From Syntrophales bacterium (GTDB lineage Bacteria; Desulfobacterota; Syntrophia; Syntrophales; UBA4778), in the NCBI GenBank assembly GCA_028712885.1, contig JAQTPK010000009.1, positions 16,573-80,572 on the forward strand: a DNA stretch of 64,000 nt, in the 5' to 3' direction. Every line of letters begins with the position of its first letter. Within the stretch, counting starts at the first letter, position 1. A program made the translations under genes and the position numbers. Below, in pieces: positions 1-9,111 of this stretch. The notes under the pieces are model-generated. The model had not been told where the DNA came from, made no database searches, and saw only the letters and a program-made list of their open reading frames with translations.

Positions 1-133
1 CGAGGACTGGTTCTGCCGCACCCGAATTCAACATATTCAGGACTGAACTGAAAGTTGTGGTATGGACAGACCTTTTAAAAATTCCCGGATTCGTGTAAAA
101 TTCCTGGCCTGAAAAAGGACGGAGAAGATAGCC

Positions 134-1426
134 ATGGAAAACGAAAAATTGCGGCTGGCTTCGAAACCGGACAGGAAAGACAAGCAGATCGAGCGCAAAT
201 ACCGCAGCATTATCGAAAAACTGAACAAATCGGAGCAGGAGAAGTATGTCATCCTGGACTCAATGTCCGAGCTCGTTTTATATCTCGACAGGGGAATGAG
301 GGTCATCTGGGCCAATAAGGCGATGCATCGCGCCTTCAACTTCAAACCCGGCGAGCTTGACGGAAAATACTGTTACAAAGCGATCCATAACAGGACTAGG
401 GCGTGCGGCGTCTGCCCCGCCGACAAGACGCTGGGGACAGGAGAGCCGCATGAAGTAGACGACATCTGCTCGTACGGGAAAATATGGGGCCTCCGCAGCT
501 ATCCCGTGAGGGACGCAAAAGGCTCGCTCACCGGTATTCTCGAGATCGTCACCGATGTTACCGAGCGGAGAAAGGCCGAGGAAGCCATGCGGCAATCGGA
601 GCAGAAATACAGGGAACTTTTCGAAAATGCCTACGATATAATCTATTTTCTCGATTTCGAGGGCAATTTCCTGTCGTGCAATGCCGCCGCGGCCGGGACG
701 TACGGTTACGAACCCGAGCAGATGGTAGGGCTCAATATCAGCCATCTGATGGACCGTGAATATCTGCCGGTGGCGCGCGAGGTCATGCTGAAGAAAATGA
801 GAGGTTCGGACGAGCCGAATCCCCAGGAATTTCTGACGTACACCAGGAACGGAGAAGCGGTCTGGATTGAAGTCAACACGCGCCTGGTGCGCGAAAAAGG
901 AGTTCCGGTATCTATTCAGGGTATCGCCCGCAATATTACCGAGCGAAAAAAAATGGAAGAGGCCCTGAAGCGGAGGGAGCGGGAACTGGAGGAGAACTCC
1001 CGCAACCTGGAAGAGGCGAACATGGCGCTGAAGGTCCTGCTCAAGCACCGGGAGGAGGACAGGGCCGAACTTGAAGAAAAAGTCCGCTACAATATCCGGG
1101 AATTCATTCTCCCGTACATAGAAAAATTAAAAATGACCAGTGTGGACAGCTATCAGTTGAATCAGTTGAATATACTGGAGGCGAATACAAACGAGATCGT
1201 TTCCCCTTATATTCGAAATCTGTCGCTGAAACACCCCGACCTGACGCCCAGGGAAATCCAGATCATCAATTTTATCAAAGAAGGGCATACCACGAAGGAA
1301 ATAGCAAAACTCACCAATGCTTCATCGCGTACGATCGATTTTCACCGCAACAACATAAGAAAAAAACTGAAACTGAAAAACAGAAAAGCGAACCTCAGAT
1401 CCTATCTCATGTCCTCGCCGCGCTGA
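134..1426 (+). CDS. PAS-domain sensor with LuxR-type DNA-binding domain
   Basis: A 430-residue soluble regulator. Two PAS domains follow a short N-terminal helix. The first (about residues 40-150) carries a Cys cluster (CYKAIH then CGVCP) and ends in a PAC-like DVTERRKAEE. The second (about 155-275) ends in NITERKKMEE. A charged coiled coil (about 275-335) leads to a C-terminal LuxR/GerE helix-turn-helix (LTPREIQIINFIKEGHTTKEIA, split here as LTPREIQIINF and GHTTKEIA). There is no receiver or kinase domain, so it probably senses a ligand or redox state directly and binds DNA. The Cys residues in PAS 1 could hold a cofactor, which is inference. The ATG at 134 is preceded by GGAGAAG. Its target is unknown; no co-directional neighbour abuts it. 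The family is widespread in Desulfobacterota. Confidence 0.88.
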   Translation: MENEKLRLASKPDRKDKQIERKYRSIIEKLNKSEQEKYVILDSMSELVLYLDRGMRVIWANKAMHRAFNFKPGELDGKYCYKAIHNRTRACGVCPADKTLGTGEPHEVDDICSYGKIWGLRSYPVRDAKGSLTGILEIVTDVTERRKAEEAMRQSEQKYRELFENAYDIIYFLDFEGNFLSCNAAAAGTYGYEPEQMVGLNISHLMDREYLPVAREVMLKKMRGSDEPNPQEFLTYTRNGEAVWIEVNTRLVREKGVPVSIQGIARNITERKKMEEALKRRERELEENSRNLEEANMALKVLLKHREEDRAELEEKVRYNIREFILPYIEKLKMTSVDSYQLNQLNILEANTNEIVSPYIRNLSLKHPDLTPREIQIINFIKEGHTTKEIAKLTNASSRTIDFHRNNIRKKLKLKNRKANLRSYLMSSPR

Positions 1427-1517
1427 GATCAGTTCCGAGTACTTGTTGTCATAACTGAGCCGAGACAGGAGTCGCATGCAGCTTCAATCCGAGCGCCCGC
1501 AGATAGATCTCAACTGA

Positions 1518-2012
1518 TTACAGGTCGTACAGCTTTTCATCAACAACGGGTCTGGCCTTTTTTCTGCCCTTTTTCGGCGACGCGGCGTCGAAAGACAAGG
1601 CGTCCTCGGCTTCGAGCAGGTCGCCCATTTCCTCTTCTATCCTCTCCGGGTCTTCCCCTTTTTCCATCCGGCGGAGCGCCTCTTCCATTTTCGGGCCGAG
1701 CGACAGCCCGGTGGCATCGGTGAGCTTTCGCATCAGGGCGGCGGCCTGCCTGGGGTCCTCCTCGTTCATGTGCTCCGCCTCATTGGCGAGCATGGACATG
1801 GCTTTTTCCATTCTGGCTTCGTCCAGGGGCGGCCCTTCCTCGTCCGCCGCCCCGGATTTGGACCTGGATGCCCTGGAAAAAATCGACATCTGCCGTTCCA
1901 GTTTCACCTTCCTGCACCTGGGGCAGTCGGGAATCTTTTCCGTATCTACCCTGCGCGAGAAGAAATTGAAAAGGGTGTTGCATCTCCTGCAATAGAATTC
2001 GTAAACGGGCAT
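1518..2012 (-). CDS. FmdB-type zinc ribbon protein
   Basis: A 164-residue protein beginning MPVYEFYCRRCNTLFNFF, with a second pair CPRCRK at about 34-37. Together these form the FmdB/CxxC_CxxC regulatory zinc ribbon. After residue 50 the chain is charged and low in complexity, with a run of acidic and Met-rich helices (DEEGPPLDEARMEKAMSM) and a Lys-rich tail (KKGRKKARP). Family members are annotated as putative regulators, but a specific role has not been proven. A good ribosome site (GGAGGC) precedes the ATG. It is the last gene of a leftward group after thyX and the broken M48 protease, 25 bases behind the latter. Confidence 0.85.
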   Translation of the reverse strand: MPVYEFYCRRCNTLFNFFSRRVDTEKIPDCPRCRKVKLERQMSIFSRASRSKSGAADEEGPPLDEARMEKAMSMLANEAEHMNEEDPRQAAALMRKLTDATGLSLGPKMEEALRRMEKGEDPERIEEEMGDLLEAEDALSFDAASPKKGRKKARPVVDEKLYDL

Positions 2013-2037
2013 AAACGCCTCCGGCGGGGGGATAACA

Positions 2038-3136
2038 CTATGGTGAATAATTTACTTCTTCCTGCAAAAAAATCAAGTTCGGGGGGGAATGCAGCCGGAG
2101 TCTCGCGATGCGCCCGGCGAGGGGCGGATGAGAGTAGTAGAAGCCGGCGAAAAGCGGATGGGGGTGGAGATTGGCCAGATTGTCTTTGGCGAGCCGTTTG
2201 AGGGCGGAGATCAGGGGTTCCGGGCCGCCGAGGAGGCGGACCGATTCGTCAATAAGCAATCTGTTTCAGCACGTGCTTCCGCGTCCAGTGCCCTATCTCG
2301 TGCGCCAGCACCGCAAGTATCTCCGCTCCGGAGTGGGAAGCCAGCAGTGTGTCGAAGAGCACGATCCTCTTTGTCCTTCCCAATCCCGTGAAGTATGCAT
2401 TGGAATGCCGGCTTCTCTTCGCGGCGTCGACCTGGTATACCCCCTCCACGTGAATGCCGCCTTTCCTCGAAAGGGCGATAATATCTTCGCGAAGCGATTC
2501 GTCGCGGACGGGTTCATATTTGTTGAAAAGGGGTGCGATCACGACGGGATAAAGCCACAAAGCGAGGATCTGGAAGGCAATAATAAAGGCCCAGGAGAAA
2601 AGCCACCACAGGTCGGAATATCGGATCAGGAAAAGGAGCGGCGTCAGGAGCAGGACAAGGAGGACCGCCGATACCAGAAACCCCTTCAGGAGGTCGGCCG
2701 TCCAGATCTTTGCGGTAATCGTGCTGAATCCGTATTTGCGCTCGATCCGGAATGTCCTGTAGGCCTCGAAGGGGATGTCGAGCAGCGCGCCGGCAATTCC
2801 GACAATCCCGAAGAAGACCAGGCCTGATGCGACCGGATGCAGCCCGGCGGCGTCGATGCGGGCGGAGAGCCGGGGAAAGAGCCCGGAAAGAACCGCAGCC
2901 AGTATCAGACCGCTGCCGAACAGCGATTCCAGCGAGCTGAAGCGGGAATTCTCCGCCGTGTACCGGCTCATCCGGGAAAGGGTGCCGGCGTCGATCTCGC
3001 CTTCAAAACCTTCCGGCACCCGGCCGGCGTTTTTTCGGAGATGGCCGATGTTGAGGGCGGCCAGGCTCCATTTCAATGCGGCGGAGACCAGCATGGCGGC
3101 GATAAAGATCCAGAAGATCGGGCCTTGGCCGTTCAA
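2038..3136 (-). pseudogene. M48 (Ste24/CAAX-type) protease with internal deletion and frameshift
   Basis: The N-terminal part is a clear Ste24-like integral membrane metalloprotease: hydrophobic segments, then AHEIGHW with two zinc-binding His. It stops at a TGA (2249-2251) just after KHVLKQIAY. The C-terminal signature resumes in another frame as ESVRLLGGPEPLISALKRL, then NLHPHPLFAGFYYSHPP. Intact relatives have about 65-70 residues between these blocks, including transmembrane helices and the E of the ExxxD third zinc ligand. Those are absent, so this is a deletion plus frameshift, not a simple sequencing slip. The start is uncertain: the reading frame is open to 3229 inside thyX, but a TTG at 3136 gives the length usual for the family. 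The product should be inactive. Confidence 0.85.
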
Positions 3137-3167
3137 TGGGCGGATTCCTCTTCGGTGCTGAAAATCT

Positions 3168-4673
3168 TCATTGCCGGGGCGAAGAATCTTCGTCCGGAAA
3201 GATGCGGCTGTAAAGGGAGGCGAATCCATCCTTGCCCGCGGCCAGCATGAGCGTCAGCGGCATGACGCGGCGCCCGAGGCTGAGCATCTTTTCGCATGTC
3301 TCGCGTATGTCCCACTGGGCATGGCGGTCGGCCCGAAGACGGGACATATGATAGAGCTCCCGAGCGTTTACCTTTATCGCCGTCCTCCGCCGGTGCGCGT
3401 TGGTAAGGATATAGCCGGCGGCGGCCGGCGAGATTCTGCGTATCCGCCCGTAGAGATCTTCCGTCCGGGATATGATCTCCCGGAACCTGTCCTTCATTCC
3501 GACCTCAAGCACGGAAGGAGGGATGGTGATTCCCAGGGCCGGATCATAATCCTGGCTGACAATCGTCGCTATCCGGTGCCTCTTCAACTGGGCAAAACAG
3601 GACGCGCTTACCACCGCCTCGAAATGGAGGTCTATGTTTTCAAATTCCCGCGGGGGCGCGTCGTACGCCTTCATGTGGGAAAACGCCTTTTTTACCAGCT
3701 CTTCCTTCTCCTCCCTGTCCATCAGTCCCGCAATGGAAAGGCATCTCTCCATGGGCTGGCCGGCGGCAGCATGGATCAGCGAGGCGACAAGGAATTCATC
3801 CGCCGAAGGGGTCCAGGAATAGAGATTTACATTCCCCTTCCGGAAAGTCCTGGGTGTTTCGTCCTCCCATTTTTTTTTGCCCCACTTGAGAATGCATTTT
3901 TCCGCTTCCTCGGCCAGCATCGGTCCGGCAAACAGGTCGAAAGGCGTGGGATCGGTGTAGCGGACGAGCGAGGGGGCGACGCCGGCGGTTGCGTCGTACA
4001 GCCTCCGCGCGCACTCCTTCGCCTCCGCGAGCGGGTGAGCCGCCAGCCTGCGCAGCATATGCTCCAGGTTCCTGGCGTTCAGAGTCATCCCGAGCTGCGT
4101 CTCCGTGGCCAGGGAGAGGATGTAGCGTGCATCCTCCTTCGCCCATCCCTCAAGCGTGGAGCGGTTTGCGGGATCCCGGGCAAGATCTTCATGCTTCCGG
4201 AAGACCAGGTCTCTCAATCTTTCAAAAAGGGACTGGTAGAAGGAATTCTGATCCCGGACCGTCTCCACGAAGGGAGCTTCCAGGCGGGCGGACCGGACTT
4301 CCTCCGGGATGACGAAGTCGTCCGTCAGGAGCACGTACCGCTGGGATTTTTCCGTATAGGAACAGAGCCGGAATTTCTCGATCTCTTCGACGACAAGCCG
4401 CGAAACGCCGAGGACGTCGATGTTGAATACGGTATGTTCGGCGATGGAGCTGTGCCCCATGCCGAAAACGATATTACGGTTCGAGCTCCTGGCCTTGTCT
4501 ACTTCCTTGCGGGCTTCACGCCTCAGTTCGTCAACCGCCAGGGGGTTGCGGCTGATCCGGGCGTAAGCCGCCGAGATGGTCTCCGGCGTCAGGTCGTTGC
4601 GGTCGGGGTGGTTTTTTTTCAGCTCCTCGATGACGTCGGCATCAAGATTGTATCCGGCCAGAATGACTTTCAA
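3168..4673 (-). CDS. thyX: FAD-dependent thymidylate synthase, double-length ThyX-like
   Basis: A 501-residue protein, about twice the length of classical ThyX, which makes dTMP from dUMP with FAD and methylenetetrahydrofolate. Two ThyX-like halves can be read. The first has GMGHSSIAEHTVF (about 71-83) and FRLCSYTEKSQRYV (about 101-114), matching the HxSxxEH and SxxExSxRY blocks but with the RHR arginines degenerated. The second half has QLKRHRIATIVSQDYDP, which keeps RHR but not the following SxxExS. The active site may therefore be assembled from both halves (inference). The ATG lies after a poorly conserved leader next to a 7-base-period repeat. It heads a leftward group with the M48 remnant and the zinc ribbon gene. 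Confidence 0.87.
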   Translation of the reverse strand: MKVILAGYNLDADVIEELKKNHPDRNDLTPETISAAYARISRNPLAVDELRREARKEVDKARSSNRNIVFGMGHSSIAEHTVFNIDVLGVSRLVVEEIEKFRLCSYTEKSQRYVLLTDDFVIPEEVRSARLEAPFVETVRDQNSFYQSLFERLRDLVFRKHEDLARDPANRSTLEGWAKEDARYILSLATETQLGMTLNARNLEHMLRRLAAHPLAEAKECARRLYDATAGVAPSLVRYTDPTPFDLFAGPMLAEEAEKCILKWGKKKWEDETPRTFRKGNVNLYSWTPSADEFLVASLIHAAAGQPMERCLSIAGLMDREEKEELVKKAFSHMKAYDAPPREFENIDLHFEAVVSASCFAQLKRHRIATIVSQDYDPALGITIPPSVLEVGMKDRFREIISRTEDLYGRIRRISPAAAGYILTNAHRRRTAIKVNARELYHMSRLRADRHAQWDIRETCEKMLSLGRRVMPLTLMLAAGKDGFASLYSRIFPDEDSSPRQ

Positions 4674-4747
4674 AACTGTCGTCCTTAGATGAATTTGAAA
4701 GCTGAAAATAAATATCAGGATTACGGCGGGCGGTCAAAGGATATAAG

Positions 4748-4868
4748 ATGGGTAATGGGTTATAGGTTATGGGTATTGGGTATTGGGTTATGGGTGGGCC
4801 TATGATGACCCAGACCTATGACCCATCACCCATAACCTATTGCCCATCTAATTACCCATTACCTATAT
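4748..4868. repeat. Period-7 degenerate repeat, two mirrored arms (ATGGGTT-type)
   Basis: The gap between thyX and recD2 is filled by back-to-back 7-mers such as GGGTAAT, GGGTTAT, AGGTTAT and GGGTATT. These are followed by a second arm of reverse-complement type (GACCTAT, GACCCAT, CACCCAT, AACCTAT). The arms can fold into one long imperfect hairpin. The phase of 7 is kept across substitutions. No protein or RNA gene is visible in it. Confidence 0.85.
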
Positions 4869-4961
4869 AAGATTTGAATATGATATAACAATATGAAAAT
4901 GTCCTTTCCGCCGTCTTTGTCCGGAATTTACTTTTTTACAATAGTAGCAGATAAGAAGAAC

Positions 4962-7121
4962 ATGAAAATGGAACAGCCGAACGAACTGAAGGGCAGGATT
5001 GAGCGGATCACCTACTTTGATGAGGAATCCGGTTTCACGGTCGCCCGCCTGATCGCCGACGGATACGGAAAACCTGTAACCGTCGCCGGGAATCTGATTT
5101 CGCCCTATCCGGGGGAGACGATAAGGGCGAGGGGAGAATGGGTGCGGCATCCCCGGTTCGGAGACCAGTTCAGGATTCAGTCCTATGAGGCGGTTCTTCC
5201 GGTGACGGCGGAAGGCGTCGAGAAATACCTCGGCTCGGGGCTGATCAGGGGGATCGGGCCGGCGACGGCCGCCCGCATCGTCCTCAGATTCGGCAAAAAA
5301 GCTCTTGATATTCTCGAGAACGATTTCGGCAGGCTGCTCGAAATCGACGGAATAGGGGAAAAGCGCCTCGCAACGATGCGCCGGTCATGGGACGAGCAGA
5401 AAGGAGTGCGAAGGCTCCTTGCCTTCCTGCAGGAGCAGGGGATCGGCACCGCGCATGCGGTCAAGATTTCGCGGCGATACGGGGAGGAGGCCGTCCGGGT
5501 CCTCCGGGAAAACCCCTACCGGCTCGCCGCTGATATTTTCGGCATAGGTTTCCCGACGGCCGACGCCATTGCGGAAAAAATGGGCGTCAAAAGAGATTCC
5601 GCCCGCAGGATACGGGCAGGCATTCTTCACGTCCTGGGCAGAGGGATCGAGGAAGGCCACGTGTTCCTGCCGGAGCGGGAGCTGTTCGGAAAATCCCGGG
5701 AGCTGCTGGGAGTAGGCGATGAGCATGTCTCCCGGGAGCTGGAGGTATTAAAGGACGAGGGGGAGGTCCGCATCGAGGACAAAGAGGGCCGGCCTGTTTA
5801 TCTGGCCGGCCTGCATGCCGCCGAATGCGCCGTTGCCGCCCGCATCCGGGCTATTCGCGCGGGCCGAGGGCCGGCCGGGGTGAAAGACACGGAAAGATCC
5901 GTGAAAAGCGCCCTTGCCTCCCTGGGACTGAGCCCGGCGGAAAAACAGGTCGAAGCGCTGTTGCGCGCCGTCAGGGAAAAAATTCTGGTCATTACCGGCG
6001 GGCCGGGCACCGGCAAAACCACTCTTGTCCGGGCGGTCCTGGAACTTTTCCGCAATGCGGGGGCAAGGGTGCGCATGGCGGCCCCGACGGGGCGAGCCGC
6101 GCGGAGGCTGTCCGAGTCTACCGGAGGGGATGCCTCGACCATTCACAGGCTGCTCGAATACAGCGTTCCCAGGGGCGGCTTCCAGCGGGACAGGGGAAAC
6201 CCCCTCGATTGCGACCTCCTTGTCGTGGATGAGGCCTCGATGATAGACCTTCTCCTGATGGACAATCTCCTCGCCGCGGTGCGCGACAGAGCGGCCGTGA
6301 TTATCGTAGGGGATGCGAATCAACTGCCCTCCGTAGGACCGGGCAACGTCCTTGGAGACCTGATCGCCTCGGAGGCGGTTCCCGTTATCGAGCTGAACGA
6401 GATCTTCCGGCAGGCGGGAGAAAGCGCCATTATCCTGAACGCGCACCGGATCAGAAACGGCGAATCACCGGTATTCGAGACGGGCGGCGATTTCTTTTTC
6501 ATCGAGCGCGAGGACCCGGATGAGGCCGTCCGGACCGTTCTCGATCTGGTCGGGAAGAGGATTCCGGACAAATTCGGTTTCGATCCCGTAGAGGATATCC
6601 AGGTCCTGAGTCCCATGAACAAGGGCGCCGCGGGCACGATCAGCCTCAATGCCGCGCTTCAGGACCTGCTGAATCCCGCCGGACAGGAGATCATGCGGGG
6701 GGCCAGGTCTTTCCGGCGCGGCGACAAAGTAATGCAAATCAGGAATAACTATGACAAAGAGGTGTTCAACGGGGATATCGGGAGGATAGTCCGGATAGAT
6801 CCGGAAGAGCACGAGCTGGCGATCTCTTTCGACGGGCGCGAGATTCCGTACGACTTCGCGGAGCTGGAAGAAATCGCGCTCGCCTATGCCATCACCATCC
6901 ACAAATCGCAGGGCTCGGAATATCCGGCCGTGGTGATTCCTTTCCTCACACAGCACTACGTACTGCTTCAGCGCAACCTTCTCTATACGGCGGTTACACG
7001 CGCCCGCAGCCTCGTCGTTCTGGTCGGCTCCCGCCGGGCGCTCGCCATGGCGGTCCGCAACGGCCGCGCCGACGGGAGGTTCACGGGGCTCAAGGAGAAG
7101 CTCGCCGCTGTCAAGAACTGA
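4962..7121 (+). CDS. recD2: RecD2-type SF1 DNA helicase
   Basis: A 5'-to-3' DNA helicase of the RecD2/YrrC type, found in bacteria with or without RecBC. After an OB-like N-terminus come helix-hairpin-helix repeats (GLIRGIGPATAARIV; EIDGIGEKRLATM; IFGIGFPTADAIA). Walker A is GGPGTGKTT (about residue 347), followed by AAPTGRAARRLSE, Walker B LLVVDEASM, GDANQLPSVGPG, and the C-terminal UvrD-like motif AITIHKSQGSEYPAV plus YTAVTRAR. The ATG at 4962 is preferred over an in-frame ATG at 4893, because the extra 23 residues are not family-like and an AAGAAG ribosome site sits just upstream. At about 719 residues it matches the family. corA begins 15 bases after its stop. Confidence 0.93.
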   Translation: MKMEQPNELKGRIERITYFDEESGFTVARLIADGYGKPVTVAGNLISPYPGETIRARGEWVRHPRFGDQFRIQSYEAVLPVTAEGVEKYLGSGLIRGIGPATAARIVLRFGKKALDILENDFGRLLEIDGIGEKRLATMRRSWDEQKGVRRLLAFLQEQGIGTAHAVKISRRYGEEAVRVLRENPYRLAADIFGIGFPTADAIAEKMGVKRDSARRIRAGILHVLGRGIEEGHVFLPERELFGKSRELLGVGDEHVSRELEVLKDEGEVRIEDKEGRPVYLAGLHAAECAVAARIRAIRAGRGPAGVKDTERSVKSALASLGLSPAEKQVEALLRAVREKILVITGGPGTGKTTLVRAVLELFRNAGARVRMAAPTGRAARRLSESTGGDASTIHRLLEYSVPRGGFQRDRGNPLDCDLLVVDEASMIDLLLMDNLLAAVRDRAAVIIVGDANQLPSVGPGNVLGDLIASEAVPVIELNEIFRQAGESAIILNAHRIRNGESPVFETGGDFFFIEREDPDEAVRTVLDLVGKRIPDKFGFDPVEDIQVLSPMNKGAAGTISLNAALQDLLNPAGQEIMRGARSFRRGDKVMQIRNNYDKEVFNGDIGRIVRIDPEEHELAISFDGREIPYDFAELEEIALAYAITIHKSQGSEYPAVVIPFLTQHYVLLQRNLLYTAVTRARSLVVLVGSRRALAMAVRNGRADGRFTGLKEKLAAVKN

Positions 7122-7136
7122 TGGAAGGCCCTCACG

Positions 7137-8264
7137 ATGAAAAAATGGAAGCGCGATAAAAGGAAAAAAGGTATCACCGGAGCGGAAGGCCGGCGCTTTA
7201 CGAAAAAGGTGTCCGGGAAAATCGGCCTGCCGCCCGGAAGCCTGGTGCATACGGGCGATAAGCGGGAAGGGGGAGTCCGGATCCGAATCGTGGAATACGA
7301 AGGAGACCGCTTCCAGGAGAGGGAAATCCGCTCTCTGGATGAATGTTTCCCTCTCAAAAGCAAGCCTGCGGTAACCTGGATCGATATAGACGGGATCCAT
7401 GATACGGAAGTCGTGCGCCGGGCGGGGGAGCTCCTGAATCTGCACCCTCTTCTGCTGGAGGATATAGTAACCGCAGGCCAGCATCCAAAAGTCGAGGAGC
7501 ACGATGATTATCTCTTCATCGTGCTGAAAAGGCTTGAGATGAAAGACGGTCCCGAGGGGATCGATAATGAGATCAGTGCAGAACAGATCAGCATCGTCTT
7601 CGGGTCGAATTACGTCCTGACGTTCAGCGAACACGAGGATGAAACCTTTGCCTCGGTCCGGGATCTTCTCCGCAGCGCCAACGGCCGGTTCCGCCGGCGG
7701 GGGCCGGATTACCTGGCGTACATCATCCTGGACGCCGTAGTCGACCGCTACTTCCTCGTCCTCGACCGTTTGGGCGAGCGCATCGAGAGGACGGAAGAAG
7801 AGCTGATTTCCACACCCTCCGCGGAGACGGTCAACGACATCCATCTTCTCAAGCGGGAGATGCTCTTTCTGCGGAAATCAGTCTGGCCGCTGCGGGAAAT
7901 GGTGAGCTCGCTTCAGCGCTGCGGGTCCGAACTGGTTGATGAGACAACGAGGGCGTATCTTCGCGATGTTCACGACCATGTCATCCAGGTGCTCGATACA
8001 ACCGAGACGTTCCGCGAAATGGTCTACGGCATGTTCGACATATACCTTTCGAGCCTGAGCAACAGGATGAACGAGGTCATGAAAATACTTACGATGTTTG
8101 CCTCCATTTTCATCCCGCTCACTTTCCTGGTCGGCGTCTACGGGATGAATTTCGAGTTCATGCCGGAGCTCAAATGGAAATGGAGTTACCCCATCCTCTG
8201 GCTGTTCATGATTGCCATGGCCGTTTCCATGCTCGTTTATTTCAAGAGGAAAAAATGGTTCTGA
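7137..8264 (+). CDS. corA: CorA-family magnesium/cobalt transporter
   Basis: A 375-residue inner-membrane divalent cation channel. The large cytoplasmic N-terminal part includes WIDIDGIHDTEVV and a long helical region. The two C-terminal transmembrane helices flank the signature YGMNF (about residue 340), and the chain ends in a basic KRKKWF tail. The GMN pore motif and the length fit CorA, which takes up Mg2+ or Co2+ down the membrane potential. No magnesium-sensing leader is visible in the 15-base gap from recD2, so it is probably co-transcribed with it. Confidence 0.95.
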   Translation: MKKWKRDKRKKGITGAEGRRFTKKVSGKIGLPPGSLVHTGDKREGGVRIRIVEYEGDRFQEREIRSLDECFPLKSKPAVTWIDIDGIHDTEVVRRAGELLNLHPLLLEDIVTAGQHPKVEEHDDYLFIVLKRLEMKDGPEGIDNEISAEQISIVFGSNYVLTFSEHEDETFASVRDLLRSANGRFRRRGPDYLAYIILDAVVDRYFLVLDRLGERIERTEEELISTPSAETVNDIHLLKREMLFLRKSVWPLREMVSSLQRCGSELVDETTRAYLRDVHDHVIQVLDTTETFREMVYGMFDIYLSSLSNRMNEVMKILTMFASIFIPLTFLVGVYGMNFEFMPELKWKWSYPILWLFMIAMAVSMLVYFKRKKWF

Positions 8265-8370
8265 TCATATTTAACTTGAAATTATTGGCAATTTTCTGAT
8301 ATTGCTGACCTGCAGGCTGAAGTTTTTCAACCATATCTCAATTACGGCAAACAATACTCGAGGGGATGAA

Positions 8371-9102
8371 ATGAAGCCAAAAATCACCGCCGCTACAGTT
8401 CAGCAGCTCGTAGAGGAACAGATACAGCGATGGACTACTATGGGCAGGGAGAAAAAGAAAAAACCCTATCCGGTCGTCACGATATCCAGGGAAGCCGGCA
8501 GCGGGGGACGGGAGGTCGCCAGGTATCTTGCGGAATACCTTAAACTCGACCTTTACGGCAGCCGGATCGTCAGTGAGGTCGCGAAGAGCGCTAAAATGAG
8601 CACAGCGGTCGTCGAGACGCTGGATGAAAAAGGGCGTTCGATGCTTGAAGACTGGATTTCCATCCTGGAAACGGAAAAGAATCTCTGGGGCTACGAATAC
8701 CTTCGTCACCTGACAAAAGTAATCGGGACGATCGGGCGCCACGGCCGCGCCGTTATCGTCGGAAGGGGGGCGCACCTGATCCTTCCGGCGGAAGAGACTT
8801 TCCGCGTCAGGATTGTCGCGCCGATGGAAGCAAGGATCAAAAATTTTCAGAAGGAATTCAAACTTTCCGCGGAAGAGGCCAGGAAGCGGATTATTGTCAT
8901 CGAATCGGACCGGAATGAGTTTATCCGCAAATACTTCCATGCGGATATTGCCGATTCGTCCACTTACGACCTGACGATAAATACGAGCGCAATGGATCCG
9001 AAAGCCGCGGCGCAGCTCATAACGGCGGCTATCTGCCTCAGCAACAAGATGTCCGACAGGGTGGAAATCCTCAAGCCCGCTCTGACGTCGCTCTTTCGCT
9101 GA
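8371..9102 (+). CDS. Cytidylate kinase-like protein
   Basis: A P-loop kinase of the AAA/cytidylate-kinase-like family. It has VTISREAGSGGREVARYLAE (about residues 33-52; the P-loop is SREAGSGG), then RIVSEVAK and a central RAVIVGRGAHLIL, as in other family members. These proteins resemble Cmk but lack its exact CMP-binding insert, and their substrate is mostly unproven. The ATG at 8371 is chosen over an in-frame start at 8302 because AGGGGA lies directly upstream. The gene is monocistronic and convergent with the DUF3187 gene, which ends only 9 bases away; no terminator is obvious. Confidence 0.85.
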   Translation: MKPKITAATVQQLVEEQIQRWTTMGREKKKKPYPVVTISREAGSGGREVARYLAEYLKLDLYGSRIVSEVAKSAKMSTAVVETLDEKGRSMLEDWISILETEKNLWGYEYLRHLTKVIGTIGRHGRAVIVGRGAHLILPAEETFRVRIVAPMEARIKNFQKEFKLSAEEARKRIIVIESDRNEFIRKYFHADIADSSTYDLTINTSAMDPKAAAQLITAAICLSNKMSDRVEILKPALTSLFR

Positions 9103-9111
9103 AATTTATAA

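Noticed and set aside
2249..3136. Programmed frameshift in the M48 protease gene
   Set aside because: A frameshift alone would not explain the missing 65-70 residues and third zinc ligand.
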